From Zunongwangia sp. HGR-M22 (GTDB taxonomy: Bacteria > Bacteroidota > Bacteroidia > Flavobacteriales > Flavobacteriaceae): a stretch of DNA of 64,000 bases. Shown here in pieces: positions 44,035-53,171 of this stretch. The first letter of the stretch is position 1; each line of letters begins with the position of its first letter. The position numbers and the translations under genes were made by a program. A model generated the notes under the pieces. That model made no database searches and was not told the DNA's origin. It saw only the letters and a list, made by a program, of their open reading frames with translations. The DNA is taken from the NCBI RefSeq assembly GCF_027594425.1, contig NZ_CP115159.1:2496001-2560000 (forward strand). Direction: 5' to 3'.

Positions 44035-44044
44035 ATAAAGACCT

Positions 44045-44770
44045 CTAGCTCGGCATTAAATCACAATACCAAAATCCGGTATCCCAGTTGATATCTTCAT
44101 CTGTAAAACAATTATCCTCACCGTCATCTACTCTTTTGTAAGTTCGATACACTTTTTCACCAATTTCGAATTTAATTGTTTCAGAAAAAATTGGTCCGTC
44201 GAAAACAAAGCTGTGAAATTCACCATTTTCACCGCAGGGATCTACATTATTAGGCAAGTCTTTTAAAAACTGATGATCAATTATTCTTCCGCAGAAGGTT
44301 TCGTCTAGATATTCAGCATTCGTACAAACTACAACGGCTTTAAAGCCTAATTCGATAAATTCTTCTACTAATTTTTTGGTGACTTTTTTCCAAAGTGGAT
44401 AAACTCCGCTAAGACCTATTTTGGATAATTGCTGATCTCGATATTCTTTTAAATCTTCTAAAAATATATCGCCAAAACAGGCAAAATCGATACCCTCTGC
44501 TTTTAGTTTTTTAGTTTCGGTTTCCATCACTTTACTATAAGTTTCCATAGAAACATTCCCAGAAAATTCAGCTAGCTGCAAGGGTAATCCAATACTTTTA
44601 GCCTGTGCATCGAGCAATTCAAGGCGTACGCCATGCATCGAAATTCGGTTTACATCGGTATTAACAGCAGTAAAGAGTTTAACGATCTCCAAATCGTCTT
44701 GTTGCTGAAGTTTATATAAAGAAAAAGCAGCGTCTTTACCGCTACTCCAATTTAGATAGGCTTTTTTCAT
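44045..44770 (-). CDS. Dph6-like ATP pyrophosphatase (N-type)
   Basis: The 241-residue protein has the PP-loop SSGKDAAF at 9-16 followed by the PF01902 features GVRLELLDAQAKSIG, CFGDIFLEDLKEYR, YPLWKK and CGENGEFHSFVFDGP. The eukaryotic member amidates diphthine on elongation factor 2. Bacteria lack diphthamide, so the bacterial role is unknown and the name 'diphthine-ammonia ligase' should not be taken literally. It appears monocistronic, ending beside two palindromic repeats. Confidence 0.87.
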   Translation of the reverse strand: MKKAYLNWSSGKDAAFSLYKLQQQDDLEIVKLFTAVNTDVNRISMHGVRLELLDAQAKSIGLPLQLAEFSGNVSMETYSKVMETETKKLKAEGIDFACFGDIFLEDLKEYRDQQLSKIGLSGVYPLWKKVTKKLVEEFIELGFKAVVVCTNAEYLDETFCGRIIDHQFLKDLPNNVDPCGENGEFHSFVFDGPIFSETIKFEIGEKVYRTYKRVDDGEDNCFTDEDINWDTGFWYCDLMPS

Positions 44771-44857
44771 TTTGAATAAAAAATGGATGTTTTCTTTTAT
44801 GCGGAAGAAAACAAACTGATCAAAATTTTTGCTGAAATTATCGAATCTCGACTGATT

Positions 44858-45271
44858 TTACAGAAAACTTTGGATCGCGAGATCGTAGCTTTTTAAACCG
44901 AATCCTAAAATCACACCTTTTACCACAGGAGATAAATAAGATTTATGTCTGAATTCCTCTCTTGCGTGAGTATTAGAAATGTGAACTTCTACAACTGGTG
45001 TTTCGATCGCTTTTATGGCGTCTGCTATAGCTACTGAGGTATGCGTGTAAGCAGCAGCGTTTAATATGATACCATCAAATTCCTTACGGGCATCATGTAA
45101 CATATCGATAAGCTCACCTTCAATATTACTTTGATAATACGAAAGTTCTACATCACCAAACTTCCTTTGTAAGTCGTCAAAATATTCTTTGAAAGTTTGA
45201 TTTCCGTAAATATCAGGCTCTCTTGTTCCTAAAAGATTTAGGTTTGGCCCATTGATGATTAGTAATTTCAT
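44858..45271 (-). CDS. aroQ: Type II 3-dehydroquinate dehydratase
   Basis: The 137-residue protein has the AroQ signature INGPNLNLLGTREPDIYG at 6-23 with catalytic Y22. It also shows SNIEGELID, ILNAAAYTHTSVA and VEVHISNTHAREEFRH. It dehydrates 3-dehydroquinate in the shikimate pathway. Length is normal. No other aro gene is adjacent. Confidence 0.96.
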   Translation of the reverse strand: MKLLIINGPNLNLLGTREPDIYGNQTFKEYFDDLQRKFGDVELSYYQSNIEGELIDMLHDARKEFDGIILNAAAYTHTSVAIADAIKAIETPVVEVHISNTHAREEFRHKSYLSPVVKGVILGFGLKSYDLAIQSFL

Positions 45272-45305
45272 AAAAAAGCAGTTAGTGAGGTAAAGGTATA
45301 AAAAA

Positions 45306-45325
45306 AGCGGAAATCTTTTTCCGCT
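45306..45325 (-). terminator. Terminator of the 183-residue barrel gene
   Basis: AGCGGAAA and TTTCCGCT form an 8-base stem with a 4-base loop, with an A run on the outer side giving U on the minus strand. Confidence 0.75.
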
Positions 45326-45347
45326 ATATGTATCTCAAAATAAAGTC

Positions 45348-45899
45348 TTAGAATTTGTAACCTACACCAAGCGTAAATGCATTAATTTTAGAGTCTACCT
45401 CTACACTTCCTGCCGCATCTTGAATATCACTACTATATCTATTTGTAAGCTCGAAGCTATATTTCGCTTCTATAAAAAAGTTTTCATTTATAGTATAACC
45501 AGCTCCAATAGCTAAATCGAAACCAAAAACCTTAAAAACATCTATTCCATTAATGGAAGATTGATTTAACATTAAAGTAGCCTGAGGCCCTCCTAAGAAA
45601 TAGAATCCTGAATTTTCAATATAATATTGAAAGATCACAGGAATCATTAGTAAATTTTCTTCATCAGCATTTACATAATTTACCGAAGGTTGAAGATGAA
45701 TAGCCTCGGAAAGCTGAAAATTCAGCAGACCTCCTAGATAAAAACCGGAAGAGGTTCCTGAATAACTAATATTCTCTAAAGAATTTGAAGATTTCCCGTT
45801 AAGGCTGGTAAATCCTCCTTGCAGTCCGAATTTGACATCCTGTGCCGAAACCGCTAATCCTGAGAAACAAAGGATTAAAATAACGCAAATTTTTTTCAT
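45348..45899 (-). CDS. Small outer-membrane beta-barrel protein
   Basis: The 183-residue protein has a signal peptide (CVILILCFSGLAVSAQ) and alternating strands starting with VKFGLQGGFTSLNG and ending NAFTLGVGYKF, typical of OMP_b-brl family barrels of about eight strands. The aromatic last residue is the usual outer-membrane targeting feature. It is related in style to the next barrel gene at 46083 but is not a close copy. No function can be read. Confidence 0.83.
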   Translation of the reverse strand: MKKICVILILCFSGLAVSAQDVKFGLQGGFTSLNGKSSNSLENISYSGTSSGFYLGGLLNFQLSEAIHLQPSVNYVNADEENLLMIPVIFQYYIENSGFYFLGGPQATLMLNQSSINGIDVFKVFGFDLAIGAGYTINENFFIEAKYSFELTNRYSSDIQDAAGSVEVDSKINAFTLGVGYKF

Positions 45900-46016
45900 T
45901 TTAGTTAAGTTATAAATTAAGCAATTTTAATATAAAAATCGTTTGGTTTTACACTTAACCGTAAAATTTATACTATTTTTTTTGGGAATATTTGATTATT
46001 TTGAGAATGCAAAAAA

Positions 46017-46040
46017 AAGCGGAAGAAAAATCTTCCGCTT
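46017..46040 (-). terminator. Terminator of the 201-residue barrel gene
   Basis: AAGCGGAAGA pairs perfectly with TCTTCCGCTT around AAAA, with an eight-A run outside that becomes a U run on the minus strand. Confidence 0.88.
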
Positions 46041-46082
46041 AGTTTCATAATCTAGTTAGTTAGTCAGCTTTTTTATATTCTC

Positions 46083-46688
46083 TTAGAACATAAATCCAAC
46101 ACCTGCTTGGATTACAGAGTTGTGGATATCTAGATCTTCAAAAGTTTCAGAGAATCCATAAGTATATCTACCTTGGATAAAGAATCCGTTATTGAATTTG
46201 TACTCAAGACCTGCTGCTCCACCAAATTCAAAGTCTTCAGCTCCTGGGTAAGGATTATCGATATCCCCACCATCTTGTGTTGGTTCGTAATCAATTTCTT
46301 CATTAACTTTCCAATTAAAAGTAGGACCTGCCTGTATGCTTAAACCATCTACTAAATAAATTTTAGCTAAAACAGGAACACTTACATAATCTAATTGATA
46401 TTCTACGTTATCATCAACATCTAAGAAATTAGATTGATCATTTTCATAAATTTCATACCCTTGTCCAGAATATAAAACCTCTGGCTGAATAGAAAAACGA
46501 TCTGCAATTGGAATTTCTGCCAATACACCTACATTAAAACTAGTTCTAGAGTTATCTGAACTAAAATCGTCTCCAGTAAAGTTAGCAAAGTTTACCCCAC
46601 CTTTAATACCAAAATTCCAAGCTTCTTGAGCGCTCATTGTTGTCGCTCCAAATAATAATACTGCAATTACTAAAATTGACTTCTTCAT
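46083..46688 (-). CDS. Outer-membrane beta-barrel (PorT-like family) protein
   Basis: The 201-residue protein has a signal peptide (ILVIAVLLFGATTMSAQ), the FGIKGGVNFANF opening of the OMP_b-brl_2/PorT family, alternating strands and a C-terminal phenylalanine (NSVIQAGVGFMF). The middle includes an acidic external loop. It is likely an eight-stranded barrel. A -7 box is present about 28 bases upstream. Confidence 0.85.
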   Translation of the reverse strand: MKKSILVIAVLLFGATTMSAQEAWNFGIKGGVNFANFTGDDFSSDNSRTSFNVGVLAEIPIADRFSIQPEVLYSGQGYEIYENDQSNFLDVDDNVEYQLDYVSVPVLAKIYLVDGLSIQAGPTFNWKVNEEIDYEPTQDGGDIDNPYPGAEDFEFGGAAGLEYKFNNGFFIQGRYTYGFSETFEDLDIHNSVIQAGVGFMF

Positions 46689-46716
46689 AATAACATTTTT
46701 GTTTTTGATTATGGCG

Positions 46717-46724
46717 CAAATGTA
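46717..46724 (-). promoter_or_regulatory. Putative -7 box of the PorT-like barrel gene
   Basis: The minus strand reads TACATTTG, an exact TAnnTTTG match 28 bases before the ATG. No well-spaced TTG lies upstream. Confidence 0.45.
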
Positions 46725-46804
46725 ATGATGGGATTCTTAAAGAAAACTTAGCAAAGCCTAAAGTATTATTAAGGTTGAATGAGCCAAAATTGTATCTTTA
46801 ACAC

Positions 46805-47713
46805 ATGAAATGGGAGCATATTTTAAAGGATTACCTTACCTATCTAAAGTTAGAACGCGGACTTTCAGCTAATTCAATTAATAGCTACGAATTAGATCTG
46901 ATTAAATTAATAAGCTTTTTAAAAGTTAAAGGTATTTCTAGCACACCGCTTACAATCGATCAAGAAACCTTACAATTATTTTTATATGAGATAGCAAAAG
47001 AGCTAAATGCAAGATCTCGTGCACGACTCATTTCTGGATTAAAAAGTTTTTTTAATTATCTGATATTTGAAGATTACAGAGAAGACAATCCTACCGATCT
47101 TATAGAAGCGCCAAAAATTGGAAGAAAACTACCAGTTACTATCTCTGTTGAAGAAATAGATATGTTGATTGCTGCTATTGATCTGAGTAAGGCTGAAGGC
47201 GAAAGAAACCGCGCAATTATCGAGACCTTATACGGTTGTGGTTTACGCGTTTCTGAACTTACAAATCTGCAAATTTCAGATTTATTTTTTGATGAAGGTT
47301 TTATAAAAATAACCGGTAAAGGGGACAAACAACGCTTCGTACCTATTTCAGATTATAATATTAAATACATCAATATTTATAAAGATGAAGTAAGACCAGA
47401 TCAAAAGATAAAAGATGAAGCGGCCGATACACTTTTTTTAAACCGGCGCGGCGGGCAACTTACCCGCGCAATGATTTTCACCATAATAAAACAGCTGGCT
47501 GCAAAAGCAAATATTAATAAAAAAATAAGTCCGCACACTTTTAGACATTCGTTTGCCACTCACCTTTTAGAAAACGGGGCAGATTTAAGAGCTATTCAGC
47601 AAATGCTAGGTCACGAAAGCATAACAACAACAGAAATCTATATGCACGTAGATCGAACTTATTTGCGTGAAGTGCTTGAAAAATTTCATCCTAAGAAAAT
47701 TAACCAAGGTTAA
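46805..47713 (+). CDS. xerD: Tyrosine recombinase XerD
   Basis: The 302-residue protein has an N-terminal SAM-like domain (YLKLERGLSANSINSYELDL). The full catalytic set follows: R148 in CGLRVSEL, K172, H244 and R247 in SPHTFRHSFATHLL, H270 in LGHESITTT, and nucleophile Y279. Length and sequence fit the housekeeping XerD that resolves chromosome dimers at dif. It is not next to mobile-element genes, so I do not call it an integrase. Confidence 0.95.
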   Translation: MKWEHILKDYLTYLKLERGLSANSINSYELDLIKLISFLKVKGISSTPLTIDQETLQLFLYEIAKELNARSRARLISGLKSFFNYLIFEDYREDNPTDLIEAPKIGRKLPVTISVEEIDMLIAAIDLSKAEGERNRAIIETLYGCGLRVSELTNLQISDLFFDEGFIKITGKGDKQRFVPISDYNIKYINIYKDEVRPDQKIKDEAADTLFLNRRGGQLTRAMIFTIIKQLAAKANINKKISPHTFRHSFATHLLENGADLRAIQQMLGHESITTTEIYMHVDRTYLREVLEKFHPKKINQG

Positions 47714-47798
47714 GAAACGATATTAAATTTCTGCTAAAACACGCTATACACTTCATATTGGTCATTTCTCTTCTTAATTTCGAAAAAAAGAAATTATT

Positions 47799-48755
47799 AT
47801 GAAACCATTACGAACGTTAAAATATAAGAACGGCGATGAACAACCAGCAATTGGTTTAGGAACCTGGAAGTCTGGTAAAGGAGAAGTTGCCAAGGCTGTA
47901 GAAATAGCTTTAAATAATGGCTATAGACATATTGATTGCGCTGCAACCTATGGAAATGAAGCAGAAGTAGGTGAAGCTTTTGAAAAAGTATTTAACCAAG
48001 GTAAAGTTAAAAGAGAAGATCTTTGGATCACCTCTAAATTATGGAATGATTCTCATAAGAAAGAAGACGTGATTCCCGCTTTAAAGCAAACCTTAAGCGA
48101 TTTAAAATTAGATTACTTAGATCTCTATTTAATCCACTGGCCGGTAGCTTTTAAAAAAGGAATTGGTTTTCCTGAAAAAGATGAACAATATTATTCTTTG
48201 GAAGAAGTGCCAATTATCGAAACTTGGGAAGCCATGATTGAAGCTAAAAAACAAGGGCTAGTAAAACATATTGGAGTTTCTAATTTCAGTACAAATAAGC
48301 TGGAAGACCTTATTGGCAAAACCGATGAAAAACCTGAAGCCTTACAAGTAGAATTACATCCCTATTTACACCAAAATAAACTTTTAGAATTTTGCAGTAA
48401 TCATAAGATCAATGTAACTGCTTATTCTCCATTAGGAAGTGGTGATCGTTCTGAAGCGATGAAAGGCGAAAATGAGCCAAGCTTATTAGAAAATCCTACT
48501 ATTGTAAAAATCGCCAAGAAACATGGAGCTTCAGCGGGACAAATTTTAATTAATTGGGCAGTGCAGAGAGGAACTGCGGTGATTCCTAAATCTACAAATG
48601 AAGGTAGAATTAAAGAAAATCTAGCTAGCTCTGGTTACCAATTGGATAAAGAAGATCTTGCTGAAATCGATAAATTAGACGATCATTTTAGATATGTAAC
48701 AGGAGAGTTTTTTGTGACCGAAGGAAATTCATATTCCAACATTTACGACGATTAA
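47799..48755 (+). CDS. NADPH-dependent aldo/keto reductase
   Basis: The 318-residue cytosolic protein has the AKR tetrad D46, Y51, K80 and H113. These lie in GYRHIDCAATYGNE, WITSKLW and DLYLIHWPVAFK. The C-terminal NADP-binding VIPKSTNEGRI is also visible. It resembles the AKR family that reduces aldehydes and sugars. It is unrelated in subgroup to the Tat-exported reductase at 11576. It is a single-gene unit with a terminator. Confidence 0.92.
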   Translation: MKPLRTLKYKNGDEQPAIGLGTWKSGKGEVAKAVEIALNNGYRHIDCAATYGNEAEVGEAFEKVFNQGKVKREDLWITSKLWNDSHKKEDVIPALKQTLSDLKLDYLDLYLIHWPVAFKKGIGFPEKDEQYYSLEEVPIIETWEAMIEAKKQGLVKHIGVSNFSTNKLEDLIGKTDEKPEALQVELHPYLHQNKLLEFCSNHKINVTAYSPLGSGDRSEAMKGENEPSLLENPTIVKIAKKHGASAGQILINWAVQRGTAVIPKSTNEGRIKENLASSGYQLDKEDLAEIDKLDDHFRYVTGEFFVTEGNSYSNIYDD

Positions 48756-48780
48756 TTTTCTTCGGAAAATATCATAAATA

Positions 48781-48810
48781 AAAAATCCCCGAATTATCGG
48801 GGATTTTTTT
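48781..48810. terminator. Bidirectional terminator between the reductase gene and rny
   Basis: AAAAATCCCCGA pairs perfectly with TCGGGGATTTTT (12 bases) around a 4-base loop, serving the 3' ends of both convergent genes. Confidence 0.93.
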
Positions 48811-48836
48811 GTTTCATATAAATTAGGTTTCCAACC

Positions 48837-50420
48837 TTATTTTGCAATATTTACGGCTCTTGTTTCACGAATTACGGTAACTTTAACCTGTCCCGGATAA
48901 GTCATATCTGTTTGAATTTTCTGTGAAATTTCGAAAGATAGATTACTTGCTTTTTCATCGTTCACTTTTTCACTTTCTACAATCACACGCAACTCTCTAC
49001 CTGCTTGTATTGCATACGCTTTTTTAACGCCACCAAATCCAAAGGCAATTTCTTCAAGATCTTTCAAACGCTGAATATAAGAATCTAGAACCTGTCTTCT
49101 AGCTCCTGGTCTTGCACCACTAATAGCATCACAAACCTGTACGATAGGAGAAAGTAAAGAATTCATTTCAATTTCATCGTGGTGTGCTCCAATAGCGTTA
49201 CAAACCTCAGGCTTTTCTCCATGTTTCTCTGCCCACTGCATTCCTAAAATAGCGTGAGGAATTTCAGTTTCGGTTTCAGGCACTTTACCAATATCGTGTA
49301 ATAATCCTGCTCTTTTTGCTAGTTTTGGATTAATCCCCAATTCAGCAGCCATCACACCGCAAAGTTTAGCAACTTCACGCGAGTGTTGTAATAAATTTTG
49401 ACCATAAGAAGAACGATATTTCATTCGTCCTACCATCTTTATTAATTCTGGTTGCAAACCATGGATACCAAGATCGATAACGGTACGTTTACCTATATCG
49501 ATAATTTCTTCCTCAATTTGTTTTCTCGTCTTTTTAACTACCTCTTCAATTCTTGCCGGGTGAATTCGACCATCGGTTACTAATTTATGCAAAGAAAGTC
49601 TTGCAACTTCTCTTCTCACCGAATCAAAACAAGAAAGAATAATAGCTTCAGGAGTATCGTCTACAATAATTTCTACACCAGTAGCAGCTTCTATCGCTCT
49701 AATATTTCGGCCTTCACGACCAATAATACGACCCTTTACATCATCGCTTTCAAGATTAAAAACCGAAACGCAGTTTTCTACCGCTTCTTCAGTTCCTATT
49801 CTTTGGATAGTGTTTATGATAATCTTTTTGGCTTCCTGCTGTGCGGTAAGTTTAGCTTCTTCTACAGTATCTTGTATTAAAGCCATAGCATCAGCCTTTG
49901 CAGCATCTTTTAAGCTTTCTACTAATTGATCTTTAGCTTCAGCTGCAGATAATCCAGAGATTACTTCTAATTGTTGCACTTTACTATTGTGAAGCTTATC
50001 GATTTCTTCCTGCTTCTTTTCAAGATATTCGTTACGATGATCATAATCTGCTATTCGACTATCTAGCTCTTTACTTTTGGTATCTAATTCTTTATTTAAT
50101 TTTTTATTTTTAGAAAGTTCACTAGAGACCTGAGATTCTTTATCACGGGTTCGCTTCTCTGCATCCCCAATTTTTTTGTCTCTGGCAAGAATTACCTTTT
50201 CGTGCTCAGACTTTAATTCGATAAACTTTTCTTTAGCCTGAAGAATTTTATCTTTCTTAATGCTTTCTGCTTCGCTCTTGGCTTCCTTTAAAATTCCTGC
50301 CGCTTTATCTTGAGCTTCTTTAATTGTTGCAGAGGCTTTTTTCTTTTCTAAAGATTTGGCTATGGCAAAACCTATACCTAAGCCTACTATAATTCCAACT
50401 ATCGCTAATACTATTTCCAT
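48837..50420 (-). CDS. rny: Ribonuclease Y
   Basis: The 527-residue protein has an N-terminal membrane anchor ([18 protein letters not shown]) and a long lysine/glutamate coiled coil to about residue 170. A KH domain follows ([19 protein letters not shown]), then an HD domain with the metal pair in LLHDIGKV. RNase Y is the endonuclease that starts mRNA decay in many bacteria lacking RNase E. Length is typical. The probable 6S RNA lies between it and zapA, all on the minus strand. Confidence 0.96.
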   Translation of the reverse strand: MEIVLAIVGIIVGLGIGFAIAKSLEKKKASATIKEAQDKAAGILKEAKSEAESIKKDKILQAKEKFIELKSEHEKVILARDKKIGDAEKRTRDKESQVSSELSKNKKLNKELDTKSKELDSRIADYDHRNEYLEKKQEEIDKLHNSKVQQLEVISGLSAAEAKDQLVESLKDAAKADAMALIQDTVEEAKLTAQQEAKKIIINTIQRIGTEEAVENCVSVFNLESDDVKGRIIGREGRNIRAIEAATGVEIIVDDTPEAIILSCFDSVRREVARLSLHKLVTDGRIHPARIEEVVKKTRKQIEEEIIDIGKRTVIDLGIHGLQPELIKMVGRMKYRSSYGQNLLQHSREVAKLCGVMAAELGINPKLAKRAGLLHDIGKVPETETEIPHAILGMQWAEKHGEKPEVCNAIGAHHDEIEMNSLLSPIVQVCDAISGARPGARRQVLDSYIQRLKDLEEIAFGFGGVKKAYAIQAGRELRVIVESEKVNDEKASNLSFEISQKIQTDMTYPGQVKVTVIRETRAVNIAK

Positions 50421-50444
50421 ATGTTATGTTTATATATAAAAAAA

Positions 50445-50612
50445 GCCTGTATTAGTAGTTGTTTTGTATTAAACTCCTTAAAATCAAGTTTAAGGCTAAC
50501 AAGCTGATCAAGAATCCGTAGTCCCTTACGGGAACGGCGCGCTTTTACAACTTAGACTCACCCTCTTTAAAGAATTATCTGTTGAGTTTATCAAAATATA
50601 ACTAATACAGGC
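50445..50612 (-). ncRNA. ssrS: Probable 6S RNA (6S-Flavo type)
   Basis: The 168-base region folds into one long interrupted hairpin. The ends GCCTGTATTAGT and ACTAATACAGGC pair perfectly (12 bases). AAACTC/GAGTTT pairs further in. The tip is CCGT-TCCC-GTAA-GGGA-CT-ACGG. On the minus strand a run of seven T follows the closing arm, as for a processed or terminated transcript. The location next to zapA and the rod shape with an open middle match 6S RNA, which mimics an open promoter and binds RNA polymerase. I recall the flavobacterial family (6S-Flavo) in this context. Identity needs a covariance-model search. Confidence 0.75.
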
Positions 50613-50639
50613 AGTAACCTTATTTTATTTAAAGAACGT

Positions 50640-50933
50640 TTAGGAAGCCATATGCTGTTGCAACAAATCGTTAAGCGATCTTAACTTATCTTCTGCTTTT
50701 TGCATCTCTTCACTTTTATCTATATCTTTTTGTTCCGTCTGGGCTGCAAATTGTAATGCACACATCGCCAATACATCCTGCTTATCCCTAACGGCATAAC
50801 TTTTCTCAAATTGCTTAATCATTGCTTCGATTTTTTTCGCAGCCTTTCTTAATCCTTCTTCTTGACGAGGATCTATAGTTAAGGGATACACCCTATCTGC
50901 AATCGAAATTTTTATTTTAAGCTTGTCTTCCAT
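50640..50933 (-). CDS. zapA: Cell division protein ZapA
   Basis: The 97-residue protein has the ZapA N-terminal beta strand and globular head (LKIKISIADRVYPLTIDPRQEE) and a coiled-coil C-terminus including DVLAMCALQFAAQ. ZapA bundles FtsZ filaments at the division site. It starts 6 bases after a small coiled-coil gene and precedes the 6S RNA. Confidence 0.92.
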   Translation of the reverse strand: MEDKLKIKISIADRVYPLTIDPRQEEGLRKAAKKIEAMIKQFEKSYAVRDKQDVLAMCALQFAAQTEQKDIDKSEEMQKAEDKLRSLNDLLQQHMAS

Positions 50934-50939
50934 CTACAT

Positions 50940-51230
50940 TTATTCAGATAACTGAACGATACATTGATCGATCTCCCTTATAAGACTGTTTATTTTGAGC
51001 TTAGTTTCTTTCTTGTAATCATTACTGCCAAGCATCGCATTTGCTGCTTTTAGATCTTTAATCTGGTTATTAGAACGTTCTAACTCTCCTTTTAACCAGG
51101 TATTTTCAGATTGCACCGCTGTCATTTCCTCTTGTATAGACTGCATTTCCTGCTTTAGCAATTCGTGCCTATGCAGCAATTTACTAATCCTATTCTCAAG
51201 ATTATCAACTATTTCGGTGATATCACTCAT
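50940..51230 (-). CDS. Small coiled-coil protein upstream of zapA
   Basis: The start is the ATG at 51230 (MSDITEIV), since the in-frame codon before it is TTG. The 96-residue protein is almost all heptad helix (ENRISKLLHRHELLKQEM, then ENTWLKGELERSNNQIKDL), with no membrane span. Position next to zapA suggests a division role comparable in form to ZapB, but homology to ZapB is not shown. Confidence 0.75.
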   Translation of the reverse strand: MSDITEIVDNLENRISKLLHRHELLKQEMQSIQEEMTAVQSENTWLKGELERSNNQIKDLKAANAMLGSNDYKKETKLKINSLIREIDQCIVQLSE

Positions 51231-51352
51231 AAAAGCCAAACTCGATACTAATCCTTACAAAGTTAACATACCGTTTTAAATTTGCAATGATTTTTTATTT
51301 CATTTTTCTTTTTTAAGCCTTGTAATTCCTAACATTCTAAATTATAGTGATT

Positions 51353-51360
51353 TAATTTTG
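51353..51360 (+). promoter_or_regulatory. Putative -7 box of the M23 peptidase gene
   Basis: TAATTTTG matches TAnnTTTG exactly, 53 bases before the chosen ATG. No TTG lies at the usual -33 spacing. Confidence 0.35.
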
Positions 51361-51413
51361 CATGAAGTTTGATTACCTTTACGCGAGTAGAATTTAATGT
51401 ATTTAGACGATTT

Positions 51414-53108
51414 ATGAAGCAATTTTTTATTCTTTTTATTGGCTTATTTTCTTTGGCAACCTATGCGCAGGTTGATAACGTACCCCAAGATTATTTTGAA
51501 AAACCCCTCGATATCCCATTAATATTATCAGGAACTTTTGGTGAACTTCGTTCCAATCACTTTCATGCAGGATTAGATATTAAAACTCAGGGAAGACAGG
51601 GATTAGAGGTAAAATCTTCAGCAAAAGGATATGTTAGTCGAATTAAAATCCAGCATTATGGTTATGGGAAGGCACTTTACATTCAGCATCCCAATGGCTA
51701 TACTACTGTATATGGGCATTTAAAGAAGCTTTCTCCAAAAATCGAAGCCTATCTTAAAGAAAGACAGTATAACAAAGAATCTTATGAAATCGAACTTTTT
51801 CCTGAACCTGCCGAATTGCCTGTTGAACAGGGAGAGTTAATTGCTTTTAGCGGAAATACCGGCGGAAGTGGTGGCCCACATGTTCATTTTGAGATTCGTG
51901 ATGGTAGCCAACGACCAATGAATCCTGAAATGTTTGGAATTGATATTGAAGATAATCGAGATCCCATTGTAGATGGTCTTTTTGCATATCCAATAGGTGA
52001 AGGAGCACATGTGAATAATTCAGCAAATCGACAAAAATTGAGGTTGATCCCGCAAAATGATGGCTCTTACACTACAAATACACTAGAAGCTTGTGGAGAA
52101 ATTGGTTTTGGTATTTCTACAGTAGACCAAAAAAGTCTTGCTCCAAACAAAAACGGAGTTTATAAAATTGAAGCAAGTCTTAATGGTTCTCCCGTTATTA
52201 ATCTTGACTTTCAGCGCATTTCATTTGGAGAAAGTAGATATCTTAATTTTTTAATTGATTATGAATACTACTCGAATCACAGAAAAAGAGTTCAGAAGTT
52301 ATTCAAAGAAAGTAATAATCCGCTTAGCATTTATAATGGTGTGGTGAATGAAGGAAAATTAGAAATTGAAGATGGATTAGATTATAATTATGTAGTTGAA
52401 GTTACCGATTTTAAAGGGAATTCTAAAACGATTAGAATTCCTATCAAAGGAAGTTTTGCTGGAGAAATCACCCCAAAAGATGACAAAACTACCGACTATT
52501 TTACCAATTACAACGAAACTTTTTCTATACAAGAAAACGGTATTGATATTTACATTCCTAAAAATGCATTGTACTATGACACATTTTTAGATATTAAATT
52601 TATGGGTGATACGGTAAAAGTACATCATGACGATGTGCCGCTGCACAAAAATATGACTATAGGTTTTGATGTTAGTGATATACCTGAAGCTGAAAAAGAA
52701 AAATTATTTATTGCAAGAATAAACAGCTATGGTAGGCCTAGCTATTCTACAACCTATAAAAAACCGACTCGCTTTACAACCGGCACCAGAACATTTGGCG
52801 AATATACATTGGTTGCAGATGTTACTCCACCATCCATCAGGCCAGTTAATTTTAGTGATGGCCAGTGGATTTCGAGTAATAGTACGCTAAAGGTAAAAAT
52901 TAGTGACGACTTATCTGGTATCCAAGGATATAGGGCCACGGTAAACGGAAAGTTTATTTTGATGGAATATGAATATAAAAACAATACGCTAACTCACGAT
53001 TTTTCTGACGGTGTGGTTACAGAAACAGAGAATAATTTTAAACTTATCGTCACTGATAATGTAGGTAATGTTAACATCTATGAAGCGAAGTTTTTCAGAA
53101 AAAATTGA
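51414..53108 (+). CDS. Secreted M23-family (LytM-like) metallopeptidase
   Basis: The start is the ATG at 51414, which gives a clean signal peptide (FFILFIGLFSLATYAQ). The 564-residue protein has an M23 peptidase domain with zinc ligands H51 and D55 in FHAGLDIKTQG, H102 in VYGHL, and H156/H158 in GPHVHFEI. The remaining 400 residues are beta-rich Ig-like domains near the C-terminus (DDLSGIQGYRATVNG). It probably cuts or binds peptidoglycan cross-links. This two-part architecture is common in Bacteroidota. Confidence 0.9.
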   Translation: MKQFFILFIGLFSLATYAQVDNVPQDYFEKPLDIPLILSGTFGELRSNHFHAGLDIKTQGRQGLEVKSSAKGYVSRIKIQHYGYGKALYIQHPNGYTTVYGHLKKLSPKIEAYLKERQYNKESYEIELFPEPAELPVEQGELIAFSGNTGGSGGPHVHFEIRDGSQRPMNPEMFGIDIEDNRDPIVDGLFAYPIGEGAHVNNSANRQKLRLIPQNDGSYTTNTLEACGEIGFGISTVDQKSLAPNKNGVYKIEASLNGSPVINLDFQRISFGESRYLNFLIDYEYYSNHRKRVQKLFKESNNPLSIYNGVVNEGKLEIEDGLDYNYVVEVTDFKGNSKTIRIPIKGSFAGEITPKDDKTTDYFTNYNETFSIQENGIDIYIPKNALYYDTFLDIKFMGDTVKVHHDDVPLHKNMTIGFDVSDIPEAEKEKLFIARINSYGRPSYSTTYKKPTRFTTGTRTFGEYTLVADVTPPSIRPVNFSDGQWISSNSTLKVKISDDLSGIQGYRATVNGKFILMEYEYKNNTLTHDFSDGVVTETENNFKLIVTDNVGNVNIYEAKFFRKN

Positions 53109-53123
53109 TCTTTAAATTAACAA

Positions 53124-53152
53124 AAAAAGCCTCGCAAATGGCGAGGCTTTTT
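53124..53152. terminator. Bidirectional terminator, M23 peptidase and cysteine desulfurase genes
   Basis: AAAAAGCCTCGC pairs perfectly with GCGAGGCTTTTT (12 bases) around a 5-base loop, between two convergent genes. Confidence 0.93.
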
Positions 53153-53171
53153 ATTTTATTAAAAAAATAAA

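Noticed and set aside
44045..44770. Diphthamide biosynthesis in a bacterium
   Set aside because: Only the ATP pyrophosphatase domain is shared with Dph6. Bacteria lack diphthamide, so the name is a family label.
46805..47713. Integrase marking a genomic island
   Set aside because: The protein is a standard XerD, without adjacent tRNA, repeats or cargo genes.
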